64,000 bases of DNA from Rhizoctonia solani (taxonomy: Eukaryota; Basidiomycota; Agaricomycetes; Cantharellales; Ceratobasidiaceae). The stretch spans positions 806,001-870,000 of the forward strand of contig NC_057373.1 in the NCBI RefSeq assembly GCF_016906535.1. Direction: 5' to 3'. Shown here piece by piece: positions 40,743 to 53,088 of the stretch (positions are counted from its first letter, which is position 1; the number at the start of each line of letters is the position of its first letter). A program made the position numbers and the translations under genes. Under the pieces are notes generated by a model that worked only from the letters and a program-made list of their open reading frames with translations, was not told the DNA's origin and did no database searches.

Positions 40743-43700
40743 TTAGCCTAGCGTTTCGATTGCGGTCATGAACCGTTCGTGAGCCATGGCTTGGATGTGC
40801 TCCAAGCGGACCGATTCTTCAACCATGGTGGATTGGAGTTGAGGACGGATGTTCTGAAGGTAGGATGTTAGCGATACAAATAGGGTTGCAGAAATAAGAT
40901 CGACTCACCATGCCTCTGTGTTTGAGCGCGGGTAGGAATTGCATCAAGGACGAAATCATGTTGCCCAACAAATTTGCTGGCGAATGTTCGCCTTGTCTGG
41001 GAACATCTCAGGCAAGAGGCCTAACAATTGGGGAACGGCACGGCTCAAGCGCTCTAGTTCGATGGCTTGAATCGCGTCGGGTTCTCCTATAGCCGCATCA
41101 AATAACAGCTCAGGGAGTTTGGACATGCATTCTGCATACTGGAGATAGAGCTGTCAAGACACTTTGAGTTGGTGGATGTATAGCGCATAATTGAAACACC
41201 AACCTGGCCACGGAAGGTCCAATCGTCCAAACTCTCGAATCCTTTGTCCGCGAAGAGGGAAATGAGTAAATCAAAGTCGTTTCGAATGGCAGCCTCGGGT
41301 GCGAGATCACGAAGGGCCATGTCATATGCAGGTTTGACCTGCCCGGCAGCAACGAAGAACTCGAACGCCTGGTAGGATTGATTGGTGTACTGAGAGATAA
41401 TTGCCTTGAATGGGCTGTGTTATTGTTAATTCACCAGGATCCCAAAGATTCTACTGACCTTGGCCTCTTCAATCCAGTCTTGAGGTATGCAGAGTTGATT
41501 TACGAGGAACTCTTCTTTCTCTTCATCCAGCTCAGAGACATGTCGAGCCAGCAGGGCCTTGATGGCAATCAAACGACTAAATTCAAATCTTTAGCGTGGA
41601 TCAGCTAATAAAAATGAATTGCTTACCCGTCCGATTCTTGTAGGTGCAGCAATACAAATATGGAATACCACCACAATCCCAAGTTTTCCAATTGAGAGGC
41701 ATAATTAGATGTGATAGCATCTGCCTTGTGACTATAAGATAACTGAGGTTCTTCCTCGCCTTCTTCCTCAACGAGCGACCGATCGGACACATCTCGTTCC
41801 CGAAGGACACGCGCGAGTAGCATATAAACATGCCAAGAAATCCTATAGTCAATGGGGCTAGGTCCAAATGCGCGGGGGTAGAGAGCAACATCAAGTGGCA
41901 CCGTGTCGTCCATGGCCAGTTTGATAATCTCAAACAAAGCATCTTTGGGTACACTTTCGCCAGATACAATCCACCTGAGAGCATCGGAATCGACAGACGC
42001 AGGTCGTTCAATATACCAAGGGTGAGGATGAGCGGTAGCAAGCGAAGCGCTGTTGCATGCCGTTTCATAGCTCTCCAGAGAGTCGACAATCGGAGAGTTG
42101 AAGGATCCACCAAACCACAGGTGCAATCCATACGCACGCTTCCAGTCCAAGCTTTCGGCAACCACAATGTCGCTGGACTTTTCGGCAGGGTCGCGGCTCT
42201 TGGAACCCTCCACACTGCCCACAATTCCAGCGAGCAGTGCATAAATCTTTCGAACCCAGACGTCAATGTGAGCATCGATTTTTTGTTCCTTCCATTTAGC
42301 CAACTGGGATTCAATATCGTTTCGGAACTCGGCGTCTCCACCGATCTGAGATATCAGCGTTGCGAGATGCATTTCGTTCGCTTCCATCGTAGCGTCAGTT
42401 GCTCTAGCTATTTGGTTTCCCGTCAGCATGAGGAATGCGCGGTTAGCAGCGGATGTCCCGCTCAATTCGCGCAAGTCGAACTCAACACTGGGAGCCACCG
42501 TTGTCTGAAGCCATTTCTCCAAGGCATGGCGGCGACGCATGGAGGTAATTTGCTCTCGAATATTAGAAGCGACGCCTTGTGAGAGACGGATGTTAATTTC
42601 GTCAAAGAGTGCAGCTCCAAGGCGCCAAACGCTGGACTCATGCGAGCGATCATCCGGGCCGAAGAGGTCAGCCACGTGGTGGAAGCGAATATCTTCATTG
42701 GGGGTGGCGACGGGCACACCTTGATCATCTAGATCGACGTCGGAGTTCTTGATCTGGTATTCCAATAACTTGTTGGCTCGTATAACTTCTATGTCCTGCA
42801 AAGCGATGAGTTATTGATAAAAGGCGAAACACTCATACTTACGTCAGGGTTACTGAGCAGCGGAACTCTTGATAAGTTGACGATGCTGGGACTCGAAGGC
42901 AAAGAACTGAATCGAGTTTAGAGCATCTATTTTCGTATAATTGAATAAAAACTTACTCTTTAGTGGCAGTACCACAAATCTTTCCGATATGCACGAGTTC
43001 GCCGTTCGGACCCCAACTTACACGGAAAGATCGCCCGAGTGCAAGCCCCGCATCCATGTACGCGCCAGAAAAGGACTTGGTCACGGATTTTTCGTTGGGC
43101 ACACGTTCGTACTTCCTTAGTGGCTGTGGCTCAGGCTTCGGCTTGGGTTTGGGCTTTGGGATAGGGGCGACCTTGTCTACAGTCTTCACGCACAGAGGGA
43201 TAAAAAAACATTTATTATCACAGACACTAACACAAGAAACATTTACACCAATCTCACCTCCGGGAGAACATCACGAGCCAAGAAAGCGGAACGGCTGCGA
43301 GTCACCTCTGGGCCAGGATCGTTGTGAAACATTGAGGCTTGCATAACCTGAACTTTGCGCGGGTCGAGACCGATCGTAGCTGCAAACGGGCCATGGCGGT
43401 TCGAGTTGCGAGGTGCCTCGGGAGTAGTAGATTTGGCAACTGGAACGAGACGATGCTCGAACTCGGGCTCAGACGCAGTTTCAGACTCGGTCTCGGACCC
43501 TTCTGTCTCGTGAACCGAAGGTTCTTCCTCTTGTTCTTCGTCTTCCTCTACGGCAGGAGGTGCGCCTGCCTCGTCTTCATCTTCATCATCACTTCCAAGC
43601 CCATAGCGCGTGAAATGTGGTACTCGGAAAGTCCACACTCCACTCTCGGGTTCAAACGAAATAAACTCGGTATCCTTCATCTTACGCAACTTGCGTTCCT

Positions 43701-46700
43701 GTCTCTGCCACGCGGGGTCGTTCGGGTTCTTGATGGGTGCACGGGTGGCCTTGTCTCTTGGCCAGCATTTCTCCAAACTAATCTCCGAATGAACGTTGAG
43801 CCCTTCGCCGCGAGCAGCTTTTTGAGACTCGTCGGGATAAACCGTGCATGCGCCTTCTTCAAAGAGAACAGTCTTTTCGGGGATATCTGAGATGGCATAT
43901 ACGGTCGTAAGATCCACTGGGTCCAAAAAGGTGATTTTGCCATATCCGTGACGCCCACAGTAAAATTTGGCACAGAAACAAGTTGGTCGTGACTCATGCC
44001 CTGAAGCTCAGCAAGTGATGGGACCATCCAATAGTCGCCGTCGGTAGCGGTAGCAGCCGGGGTATCGTCTCGTACAGTTGATTCCTCTCGTACAGGTGCA
44101 TTGGCAGAGTACGAATGTGAAGGACCAAGGTCGATTGATGCACGAGCAGTCACGGCTGTGCGAGAAACGGTCGAGTTAAACAAGCCATCACCAGCAACAG
44201 CACGCTGTACAAGATCAGGGTGGAATACCACTTTGCTCTTTGAAGGAGTAGACCGAGTGCCAGCAGCAGCAGCAAACAAAGATCCAGATGATGGCAGGTC
44301 AGATGCGTTGACGTCTTTATCCAAGACGAGCTTCTTAACACTCGAACGGCCTCCTAAAGATCGGTTATCGCTTAAACTAGCAGTGAGAGATGGAGATTGT
44401 CCTAGCGAGCTGGCATTAAGAGACTGCCCAAGTTTGGGGCCGACAGAGGTTGACCGAGTAAAGGGATTAACGCTAGCATCAACCGATGCGGACGGAGGGG
44501 GGTCGCAAACCCTCGAAGCTTAGTCAATTGAGGCGTGCTTGGGCGATAGAAATTCTTGCGAGGGGATACGCTAATGAGTGGTTTCTTGGCCTGGTTCTGG
44601 GAAACGGAGAACACGTGGGGGCCTGGTGGGAGGTTCGCGAACAAGGGGTTGCTGCCAAATGGATTTTGGTCGATCGACGCAGAAAGCGAAGGCTGGGAGG
44701 CGGGTTGCACGGACTGGCCAAAGATGGACGTCTGTTGAGCAGGGTTGGCGACAGGAGTGGAACCGAAGATGGACTTGTTTGCCTGGCCGAATAAACCACC
44801 AGTGGCTGGCTGCTGAGTGTTGGCTGCGTTAGTACTTCCGAACAGACCACCGCTTGTGGCAGGAGCGGCCGTAGTAGTGCCACCAAACAAACCACCAGTG
44901 GTACCAGCAGGTTTTCCAAAAAGAGAAGTAGCTGGCTGCTGTTGCTGCTGCTGGTTGTTTTGACCGAAGAGTCCGCCTCCACCACCAAACAATCCAGTTC
45001 CTGTCGTCGCCGCAGGCTGCGTCTGGGCTGGTTGACCAAACACTGCAAAGAGAAATTAACGAGAAGTATTGATAACAGAAGAACGCACGTACATCCTGTC
45101 GAAGGTTGGGCAGGTTGAGCCTGTTGTTGGTTTTGTCCAAAGCCGCCGAATAAACCACCGGTCTGTGCAGGTTGGGCAGCCGCAGTGTTCTGTGCCGGTT
45201 GTCCAAACAAGCCAGCGCCAGTGTTTTGCTGAGCTGGCTGCCCGAACAAACCTGTGGTCTGCGTCTGCGCCGCGGGTTGTCCGAACAGAGGTTTATTTGC
45301 GGTGTTGTTTGTGCCTACAAAAGTATTAGAAAAGTGACAATGTCAATAATATTTGCGAGACGCACCAAACCCGAACCCAGCGGTCGCAGGCTGTTGCTGA
45401 TTCTGTTGTGGCTGACCAAAAATACTCGTAGTCTGGCCAGTCTGAGGTTGGTTATTTTGACCAAATGTGCCGAATCCTGTGGACGGCTGAGTAGTGGCTG
45501 CACCTATTCGACAGTCGCTTTAGTCAAGTTTAGGTCATTCGGTCATGAAAAGAACTAACCAAATGCTCCAGTCGTAGCAGGCTTTGCACCGAACAACCCT
45601 CCACCACCAAACGAACTAGTGGTTCCGGTATTGCTGCCAAATGCACCCGTAGTGGTGTTCGTTTGCTGGCCAAACAACCCGTTCCAGTCGTAGCAGTATT
45701 GCTGGCAGGTTGGCCAAATAGCCCAGTCGATGGCTGCTGAGCTGGTTGATTTTGTTGTTGCCCAAATAACCCAGTTCCGGTGTTTGCTGCGGGTTGTCCG
45801 AAGGCACCGGTCGTTTGCGTGTTTGTGTTCTGACCGAATAAACCTGTCGATTGCGCGGGTTGTGCTGGTTGGCCAAAGATGCCTGTTTGCTGGGGCTGGT
45901 TCTGTTGAGCAGGCTGACCGAACAGACCGGTCGAGGGGGCAGTTGTGTTGGTGGCCGACCCAAAGGCAGACGTCCCAAAACCTGTTGAAGTCGAGTTCTT
46001 ACGACCTGCAGCATAATCTTGGGCTCGGAGTTCCTGTGATGTTGCGGTTAGCGCCAATCAAACACATCCGGTCTGACGCTTACTTCAAACGAAAAATTGC
46101 GATATGCGGGCATAGCAGTTATACTCTGATAATGAAGCGTCGTTGAGCTTCCTCCCACAGCCGTATCACGTTCTTGGGTGGCTTGATATGCAGGGGATGC
46201 TGTTCCTTGGCCTGCTGCATTCGTTGTTGTGGTGGCTAACCATCGCTCTCAGTCATTAGTCCACTACCCTAGTTGAGGGACACTCACCTGCTCCAAAGAG
46301 GCCTCCCGTTGCAGGTTTCGGGGCCCCAAACATCCCACCACCGGTATTAGCTAGACAATTCCCGTGAGATTAACCTTCACTACAGTACCAAAAAACTCAC
46401 TGGCAGTTCCAAACGTACTTGTTGTGTTAGTAGACCCAAAGGCTCCCCCAGTATTGGACCCAAACCCAGTTGTTCCACCACCAAAAGTGCTAGTCGAGGG
46501 TTGTCCAAAGGTGCTCGTTGGTGTTTGGTTCTGAGTTCCAAATCCCCCAGTAGTGTTGGTTCCAAATGCATTCGTGGGCGTTGGATTACTAGTGCCTGTG
46601 AAGGAAAACGAAGGCGCCGTTGTCGCGGTCGTATCTTGGTCCAAAGTCAAAATATGCAATGTTTTATACTGAGAGCAGACGTACTAGTTGTTCCAAAGCC

Positions 46701-47140
46701 AGTAGAACCAAATGGTTTGGCTTGTCCAAAAGTGCTGGTTGTGTTGGATCCGCCTCCAAACGCGCCTAAAAACAAACATCAACACGCGCCACGCAAGAAA
46801 TGAAACAATGCAGATGGGTTCAAGACTTACCGAATCCTGGTTGTTGGTTCTGCTGAGGCTGTTGGGGCTGCCCAAAAATGCTGCCCGTCTGCCCAGGCTG
46901 TTGCTGCTGCTGTTGGCCGAATCCGGCGGAACCGAACCCTATGATGTAGTTACTCGTCAGACCAAACAAAGCAAAAAAGAAAAATGTACAGAATCAACGA
47001 CACTTACCTGTATTACCAAATGCACCCCCTTGCTGTGGTTGCTGTTGCGGCTGTTGCGCAGGCTGGCCAAAGAGCCCAGTTCCTTGCTGCGCCTGATTTT
47101 GTTGGTTTTGGTTGTTCTGACCCCATGACGAACCGAACAT
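40743..47140 (-). CDS. NUP98-NUP96 nucleoporin precursor
   Basis: One gene encodes both nucleoporins, separated by self-cleavage. From the ATG at 47140 (MFGSSWGQNNQNQQNQ) there are ~1.1 kb of GLFG/FG repeats in many short exons (GLFGQPAQQ, GIFGQPAQPAQ). A GLEBS-type motif spans an intron near 46040-46120 (YQSITAMPAYRNFSFE + ELRAQDYAAGRKN), the site that binds Gle2/Rae1. The autoproteolytic domain runs YWMVPSLAELQGM ... EGLNVHSEISLEKCWPRD ... ESGVWTFRVPHFTRYGLG at about 43610-44040. Cleavage would fall in HF|T; most described relatives have HF|S. An acidic linker follows, then the alpha-helical NUP96 part (VASNIREQITSMRRRHALEK; FGPSPIDYRISWHVYMLLAR), ending AHERFMTAIETLG. Frame breaks near 43954, 44500 and 45679 fit single missing bases in homopolymers. 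Confidence 0.92.
46040..46125 (-). other. GLEBS motif (Gle2/Rae1-binding) within NUP98
   Basis: SITAMPAYRNFSFE followed, across an intron, by ELRAQDYAAGRKN. This resembles the vertebrate NUP98 GLEBS pattern ITAM..Y...S.EELR..DY.A.RK, which docks the WD40 protein Rae1/Gle2. It marks this gene as the NUP98 type rather than a generic FG nucleoporin. Confidence 0.7.
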
Positions 47141-47849
47141 CTCGAAAGTACAATATTACTCCCAGAGTCCGTAGGGACGATGTGTCAATGTGAGGTGAGC
47201 GAAGATTATTTATGGGACGCGGCAGTGGTGGGCGGCAAGGAACAAGAACCTATCGCGTGTTACTCCTCCAACACACTTTCTTTAGGGCAGGCGCCAATTT
47301 CACATCTTGGGCTGAGTCAGACAAGACTCCGTTCCTGGGTTTCAGTACCGTACCAGACATAATCCCTTCACGTTTCAAGTATCCGTCTTGCCTGCTCTGG
47401 TAGGAGTCAAATATCAAAACTGCTTGGTCATCCAGACTCCCTCATTGGCTGGTTTGCGATACGACTCGGAACCGAATGATAATGTCACTAATCGAGTCAT
47501 GAAAGCGAGACCGAGGCGCTCGAGAACATGACTCCACTCAATTCCTGTCCTTTCTGTAGCATTCCCGGACGAAAGTGCTAAAACTGGCATGTTTTCAGTG
47601 TGAGTCACGAGTAAGTTTCGCACGGTGCATCTCGCCTCCTCGCCCTGATTGGCGATGGTGCTGTCCCTAATACGGCCAGTAAGTAAACACCGGCGATATT
47701 ACATATACCACTGTTCTCTTGACACGGCAGCCACCACAATCTGACGATGAAATTAATGATAACTCAAAAAGGCCCAGCTATGTTTGAGTATTTATGCGAC
47801 ATCTTCAAGGCAGAAACCCTTGAGCACCTCGCTGCCTCGCGAAAATAAA
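47141..47849. other. Region upstream of NUP98-96, possible small minus-strand frame
   Basis: An open frame on the minus strand (47623-47414, extendable upstream to about 47690) reads THTENMPVLALSSGNATERT then GIEWSHVLERLGLAFMTRLV. It has amphipathic helical character but no identified domain or exon partner. I leave it as a possible exon only. Confidence 0.25.
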
Positions 47850-48303
47850 ATGTATTTTGGGGCTTTCAGGAGACTGATTTACGACTTTTACCTGTTGTTG
47901 GGTCCTGAATGCAGGTCGTCTTCCAAGTTTGTGTTGAAATTATGGGTGTACAAACTCTATTTCACATATGACAATACAATTTACAATGTGTAAGTTTTTG
48001 GATGACATCAGCTCGATCGGAGAACCTGATTCCATAACAGACTCTGGAGATCCACCAACAATTCGGCTACATCCTGCTCGACCTTGCGGTGAGTTGTCTT
48101 GCAATCAAGTGTGCAATAATATGTTAACAATTTGAATTTTTGTTACTGTAACCCAGCGAGCTCTTGGATTCTACCAGTCGCCCCACGATAGCAGCATTCG
48201 TCGTTATATCTCCAAGCTGTCTGTGTTAGCAATTCAGGCATCTGCTACATTTGTGGTTCTTGAGCGTAGGATTTATCCACCAGGGCTAATGTCCATATTT
48301 TGA
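47850..48303 (+). CDS. Small hypothetical protein just upstream of POLG
   Basis: Three exons inferred. Exon 1 (47850 to about 47988) is MYFGAFRRLIYDFYLLLGPE ... KLYFTYDNTIYN. After a short intron ending CCATAACAG (48040), exon 2 is TLEIHQQFGYILLDLA. After a second intron ending AACCCAG (about 48152), exon 3 is RALGFYQSPHDSSIRRYISK then LSVLAIQASATFVVLERRIY, stopping at 48303. Exon-intron joins fit in frame with standard GT..AG signals, though the first donor (GTGTAAG) is not unique. About 110 residues, helical and hydrophobic, with no known domain. The stop lies 19 bp before the polymerase gamma ATG, so it could instead be an upstream part of another transcript. Confidence 0.35.
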
Positions 48304-48322
48304 CTATAAATTTAGGTTGAGC

Positions 48323-51300
48323 ATGCTTCATCGCGCGAGTTCGTCTCGAGGTGTCGTGGCCTCTGTTCTTTCAAATGGAGGAAATCAATACCGTCTATAA
48401 CTAAGAAAATGGCTCCAACGATGGATATCAAGAACGACATTATACCCTCGTCATATCATGCCCCGCCATCTAGTAAAGACGTACACATGGGAGGGGCGCG
48501 ACCCACGACCAAGAAGAGCTTGGCACAGCCAAAGAAGATAGTCCCAAAGATTCTCGCGCAGACAGCCAAACCGGAAGTAATTCACAAAACCCCTGTTCCA
48601 CAAGCAGTTTATGACTTGGGTGAGCGATCTTCTCAAATTATTAATATTTTTGCGCTCATCTGCGCTAGTCAACCAGGTTGGAGTTCAATGCTTTCGTCAA
48701 AGTTGCATTCTCAGCTATTCCCCGGAGGAAGACTTTCTCAACCGTCATCCAAGGCCATCAAGATCTCTCAGAGACACCTAAAGGCTCACGATTTGAACAC
48801 AGAACTTGCCTCCCGTCTTCCGAAACATCCTTCGACTTGCCGCCTTTACGGGGCAACTCGATCGACGAACATTTCTATAATATAGGTGCTCATATGGCGA
48901 TGCCTTGGCTAGAAATAGCTATGAATTTCACCGAGTCCAAGGAGAAAGGGCTACCTCCAAGACCGGAAAAGTTCAACATTACCCTGGGTGGACTAGATAC
49001 AACGCCGATGGTTCGTTCGATCGAGTAGAGGATCTGGGTTCTGAGAGTGCTATATGCTTCGACGTTGAAACGCTGCCCGAGTATTCTCCTTTCCCCGTCA
49101 TGGCCTGCGCTATTTCCGAGACTGCTCGGTACGTCTGGATATCCCCTTGGCTACTGGGATTGGACTCTTCCCCTGAACATCTGATTCCTATTGGTGATCC
49201 TTCGCTCCCTCGGGTGATTGTTGGCCATCACGTTTCCTACGACCGAGCCCGCATACTTGAGGAGTACTCTATGGAAGGGACTAAAAACCGCTTTCTAGAC
49301 ACCATGTCGCTCCACATAGCTTGCAAGGGTATTACTTCCGGGCAACGCCCTGCTTGGTTATTGTATCGGAAGCAAAAACGAAACCTACGAACGGCAACTT
49401 AAAGAGATTGAAGAGATACGAGCTTTACTGGCTGATATAGAGTCACAGCCCGAACTCGACCGAGAACGTCACGACAACTTGCTCGCAGTCAAGGCAGACT
49501 TGGAAGGATCGTTACCTACTTTGGTCCACACTCCCGACGAAATCACGGGCGATGACTCCGACGCCAAGCGCTGGGAGGAAGTCACCTCCGTCAACTCTCT
49601 CGCGGACCTCGCCCGCCTCTACTGCGGAATTGATCTAGACAAATCGACACGGGACGACTTTATGACATCTACCAGAGAAGGCATCGCCGCTAATATTGAC
49701 AAATATCTCCAGTACTGTTGCAGCGACGTCGAAACCACCTTATCCATCTACCAAATAGTCCTCCCTGCATTTCTTCGGTCCTGCCCTAATCCCGTTTCCG
49801 CAGCTGGCATATTCACCATGGGTAGCGCATTCTTGACCGTTGACCAGGAATGGAACAACTATATTAATTCGGCCGAGCAGAAATACCACGAGCTTGAAGA
49901 TGGCGTTCGAGGTACCTTACTTGCTCTCGCCAAAGATGCTTTCGCCATGTACGATTCTGACGTAGAGGGAAAGAAGCCTTGGGAGAGTGACGAATGGCTT
50001 AGCCAGCTTGATTGGACGCCCAAGAAAGTTGGAGTGTCCAGAGGGATCGAGGCCCCGGAGAGACCCCCGCCAGAAACACGGCCAAAATGGTTCGCCGATA
50101 TTACGAAAGAGAAACTTGGTCCAACTGTTCAAGACCGGGTCATTCCGTTGTTGCTCAATATGAAGTGGAAGCCTGACCCATCCAGTAAAAAGAAAACAAC
50201 CTACCCCCTGTTCTTTTCATCCAAGCACGGCTGGCTTGTTGGGTCAGCCAAAAAGAACCAATCAGGACTTGGGTCTACCGTCGAGGTTGACGAGAACGAT
50301 GAATTAGCCCCATTTCGGGGTACGTTTCAATTCTTCTTAATTCAAGCCGATGCACCCGTACGGAAAGTTCTTTCTCGCAAAAACGGTGGGAACTGGATTG
50401 AGAAGGGCACATTGTATGCGATGACGATGACCTCACGAATATGGCCCTGCGCTTTTGTTCTGGTACCGCTCCTGATTCCGATTGGGATGCACTTAGGTCT
50501 ATAGCCAACAGCGTCCTTGATGAGGGCCCCCATCTCCAAAAGATATTAAAAAGTCCCTTCCAAACACCAACTGAACTGGAAAGGGTACAAGTTGGCAAAC
50601 GTCCATCCCGAAATCCGGCTGATATCGTTTACTGGCCAAAATGGTACTGGGATCTAACGGCCCCGCGAACCGATGCAGAGCGCGGTACACCCAATCTAAC
50701 AGTACGATCCCAAATAGCGCCTCTTTGCTTCGCCTCCGGTGGATGGGCTATCCATTATTCCATTCAAGGACCATGGCTGGACCTATCGCGTTCCCAAGCA
50801 AGATCCAGAAAAGATTAGCACGACGTCGAAACCACTAGAATTCATAGACGAGACGGATAGCAAGCTGAAGAAGATGTGCGAGACGAACACTTCAGTTTCT
50901 TCAAGCTCCCCACAAGGATGGTGATCAAGCCAATGTCGGTTCCCCAATGGCCAAGACATTCCTCAAGTATTCACAAGACGGTACTCTATCTAGTCCAGGG
51001 GATACAGCTAAAGCAGCTCTCAACATGAATGCCCAGTGTAGCTATTGGATCAGTGCACGGGACCGCGTATTGAGACAGGTTGTGATGTGGGACCGCCAAG
51101 CTAAGATCAATATGGGGCTGCCCACACCACCTCCACCTTCACCTCCACCCGGACCCCCGATGCCGAAGCGGGCTCAGTACGCCCACGAAAGTATGGTATG
51201 ATTCTCCCTCAGGTGATTACAATGGGAACTGTCACTCGCCGTGCTATCGAAAAGACGTGGTTGACTGCATCAAATGCCAAGGCAAATCGTATTGGATCCG

Positions 51301-52528
51301 AGCTGAAAACCCTCGTCCGTGCTCCCGAAGGCTATGCTATTGTTGGAGCTGATGTGGACTCAGAAGAACTCTGGATAGCTAGTGTTATTGGCGATGCCCA
51401 GTTTGGCATTCATGGCGCCACTGCGATCGGATGGATGACTCTTGAGGGTACCAAGGCGGCTGGAACGGACTTACACTCCAAAACTGCGAGCATACTCGGC
51501 ATTTCCCGCAACCAAGCCAAGGTGTTCAATTATTCACGCATTTACGGAGCAGGAATCAACCACGCGGTACTGTTGCTTCTCCAGCATAGCGCATCAATGA
51601 AACAAGACACAGCGAAGGCTCTTGCGCAGAATTTATATGCGTCAACCAAAGGGAAGAGTACATATTCAACCTCTATGTTTGGGCGAAAGTTTTGGTACGG
51701 TGGGACAGAGAGTTATTTGTTCAACAAACTTGAGCAGATTGCGACCTCGGATAACCCTCGAACCCCCGCTCTGGGTTGCGGCGTCACATCCGCGCTTTCC
51801 AAAAAGTATCTACCCAAGAACTCGGGCGAAGACTACATGACATCACGCATAAATTGGGTCGTCCAATCCTCTGGGGTCGACTATTTGCACATGCTCATCG
51901 TAGCTATCGATTATCTCATTCAAACTTATGGAATCAAGGCACGGTACTTGATTTCTATTCATGATGAAGTACGATACCTGGCCGAGGAGGGAGACAAGTA
52001 TCGACTTGCGCTTGCTCTACAGATTGCGAATCTATGGACAAGATCTATGTTCGCATACAAGCTTGGTTTCGACAACTTGCCTCAGGGCGTCGCCTTTTTC
52101 TCCGCAGTTGATGTTGACAAGTACCTTCGAAAGGAGGTGGATATGACTTGCGTCACGCCTTCCCAGCCATATCCGCTTCCACCAGGAGAATCACTGATAT
52201 ACATCAAATCCTGGAGAAGACTTCTGGGGGATCCTTGCACCCAGATGGCACAACATCACGCGTGGGATGCGAGCCCGAACTAAAGACCCCGCCCAAACCT
52301 TACGCTGCCCCGGACGTACTAGCTCACCGCGAGGCTTACGAAGAGTTCCTGGAGGCCCAGTCCCTTAAAGACACATACGACATAAGGACACTAGCCCAAG
52401 TAGTAAGATCGAGAGAGCGGGAAAGGGAAGCTGAGCTTGAAGCTCATGCGAACACCCGCCCAAAGTTGGCCATTCCAAAGGCTAGCGCTCGGCAAGCCCA
52501 AGAAAGCTTATTGGGTTGGATCGCTTGA
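48323..52528 (+). CDS. Mitochondrial DNA polymerase gamma (family A), frame-broken in this sequence
   Basis: Replicates mitochondrial DNA. The ATG at 48323 opens a mitochondrial presequence ([20 protein letters not shown]); the later ATG at 48409 lacks one. One intron is clear (48620-48668). Exonuclease motifs: [25 protein letters not shown] and [14 protein letters not shown]. Polymerase motifs: [72 protein letters not shown] and [16 protein letters not shown] are also family signatures. Continuous homology needs about twelve frame changes (near 48395, 48687, 48810, 48970, 49374, 50418, 50725, 50766, 50881, 50910, 51195, 52194), eleven of them one missing base and one (49374, an A run) one extra. 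The spacer seems to contain a duplicated module (see findings). It is either a functional gene with consensus errors or a decaying copy. Confidence 0.88.
50080..51080 (+). repeat. Apparent tandem duplication inside the POLG spacer
   Basis: Unit 1 (about 50080-50500) reads [49 protein letters not shown] and EKGTLYA. Unit 2 (about 50634-51080) reads [29 protein letters not shown] then [32 protein letters not shown] and QDGTLSS. The order of landmarks is the same, and the 12-base word GGCCAAAATGGT starts the shared core in both. Yeast and human enzymes, as far as I recall, have one such unit. Confidence 0.55.
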
Positions 52529-53088
52529 TTTATTTTGATTGTACAATAGCATGTCCTGTATCATTTTAACTTATCCTTTCTCGTTGTAGACTATTTGCTC
52601 CCTTGATTGAATAGCTGAAGTCTCTTATTGACACCATACATAGGAATAACCCTCTGGGGAAATTACTAATGGCTGCCCCATTTTTACATGATAGACAACG
52701 CTGAATTAGCTGACCCAGCGCCACCCAATTTTGAACGCGACGCCCGTCTCGTCATATCAAAATTAGTACACCATGATCAAGATCAATAGGACAAAACTGA
52801 AGGACTTGCAATTCGCAGGAAGGTGTGCTACTCGCGCGCTCCAAAGCACACTCCACCTCTGGCGGTAAACAGATAAACAACGGAGCAGGCCAAAATGCGG
52901 TTTACGCTCCACTTTTGGGGAAGTGATATCATGATGCGTCTACTGTATTACTAAAATAGAATGTGTAAAAACGAAATACGCTACTAATACAATGAATCTA
53001 CCACAGCTGGCCATAAGGAATAAATAACAGAATCATAAGACCCGAACTGGTCATGGCCTGGTACATAGGCATAGGCACTTGGGAATTC
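52529..53088. other. Convergent intergenic region POLG / Zn2Cys6 regulator 2
   Basis: 560 bp between facing stop codons. No gene or motif is seen; a G-rich run at 53324-53333 lies just beyond, inside an intron of the regulator. Confidence 0.4.
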
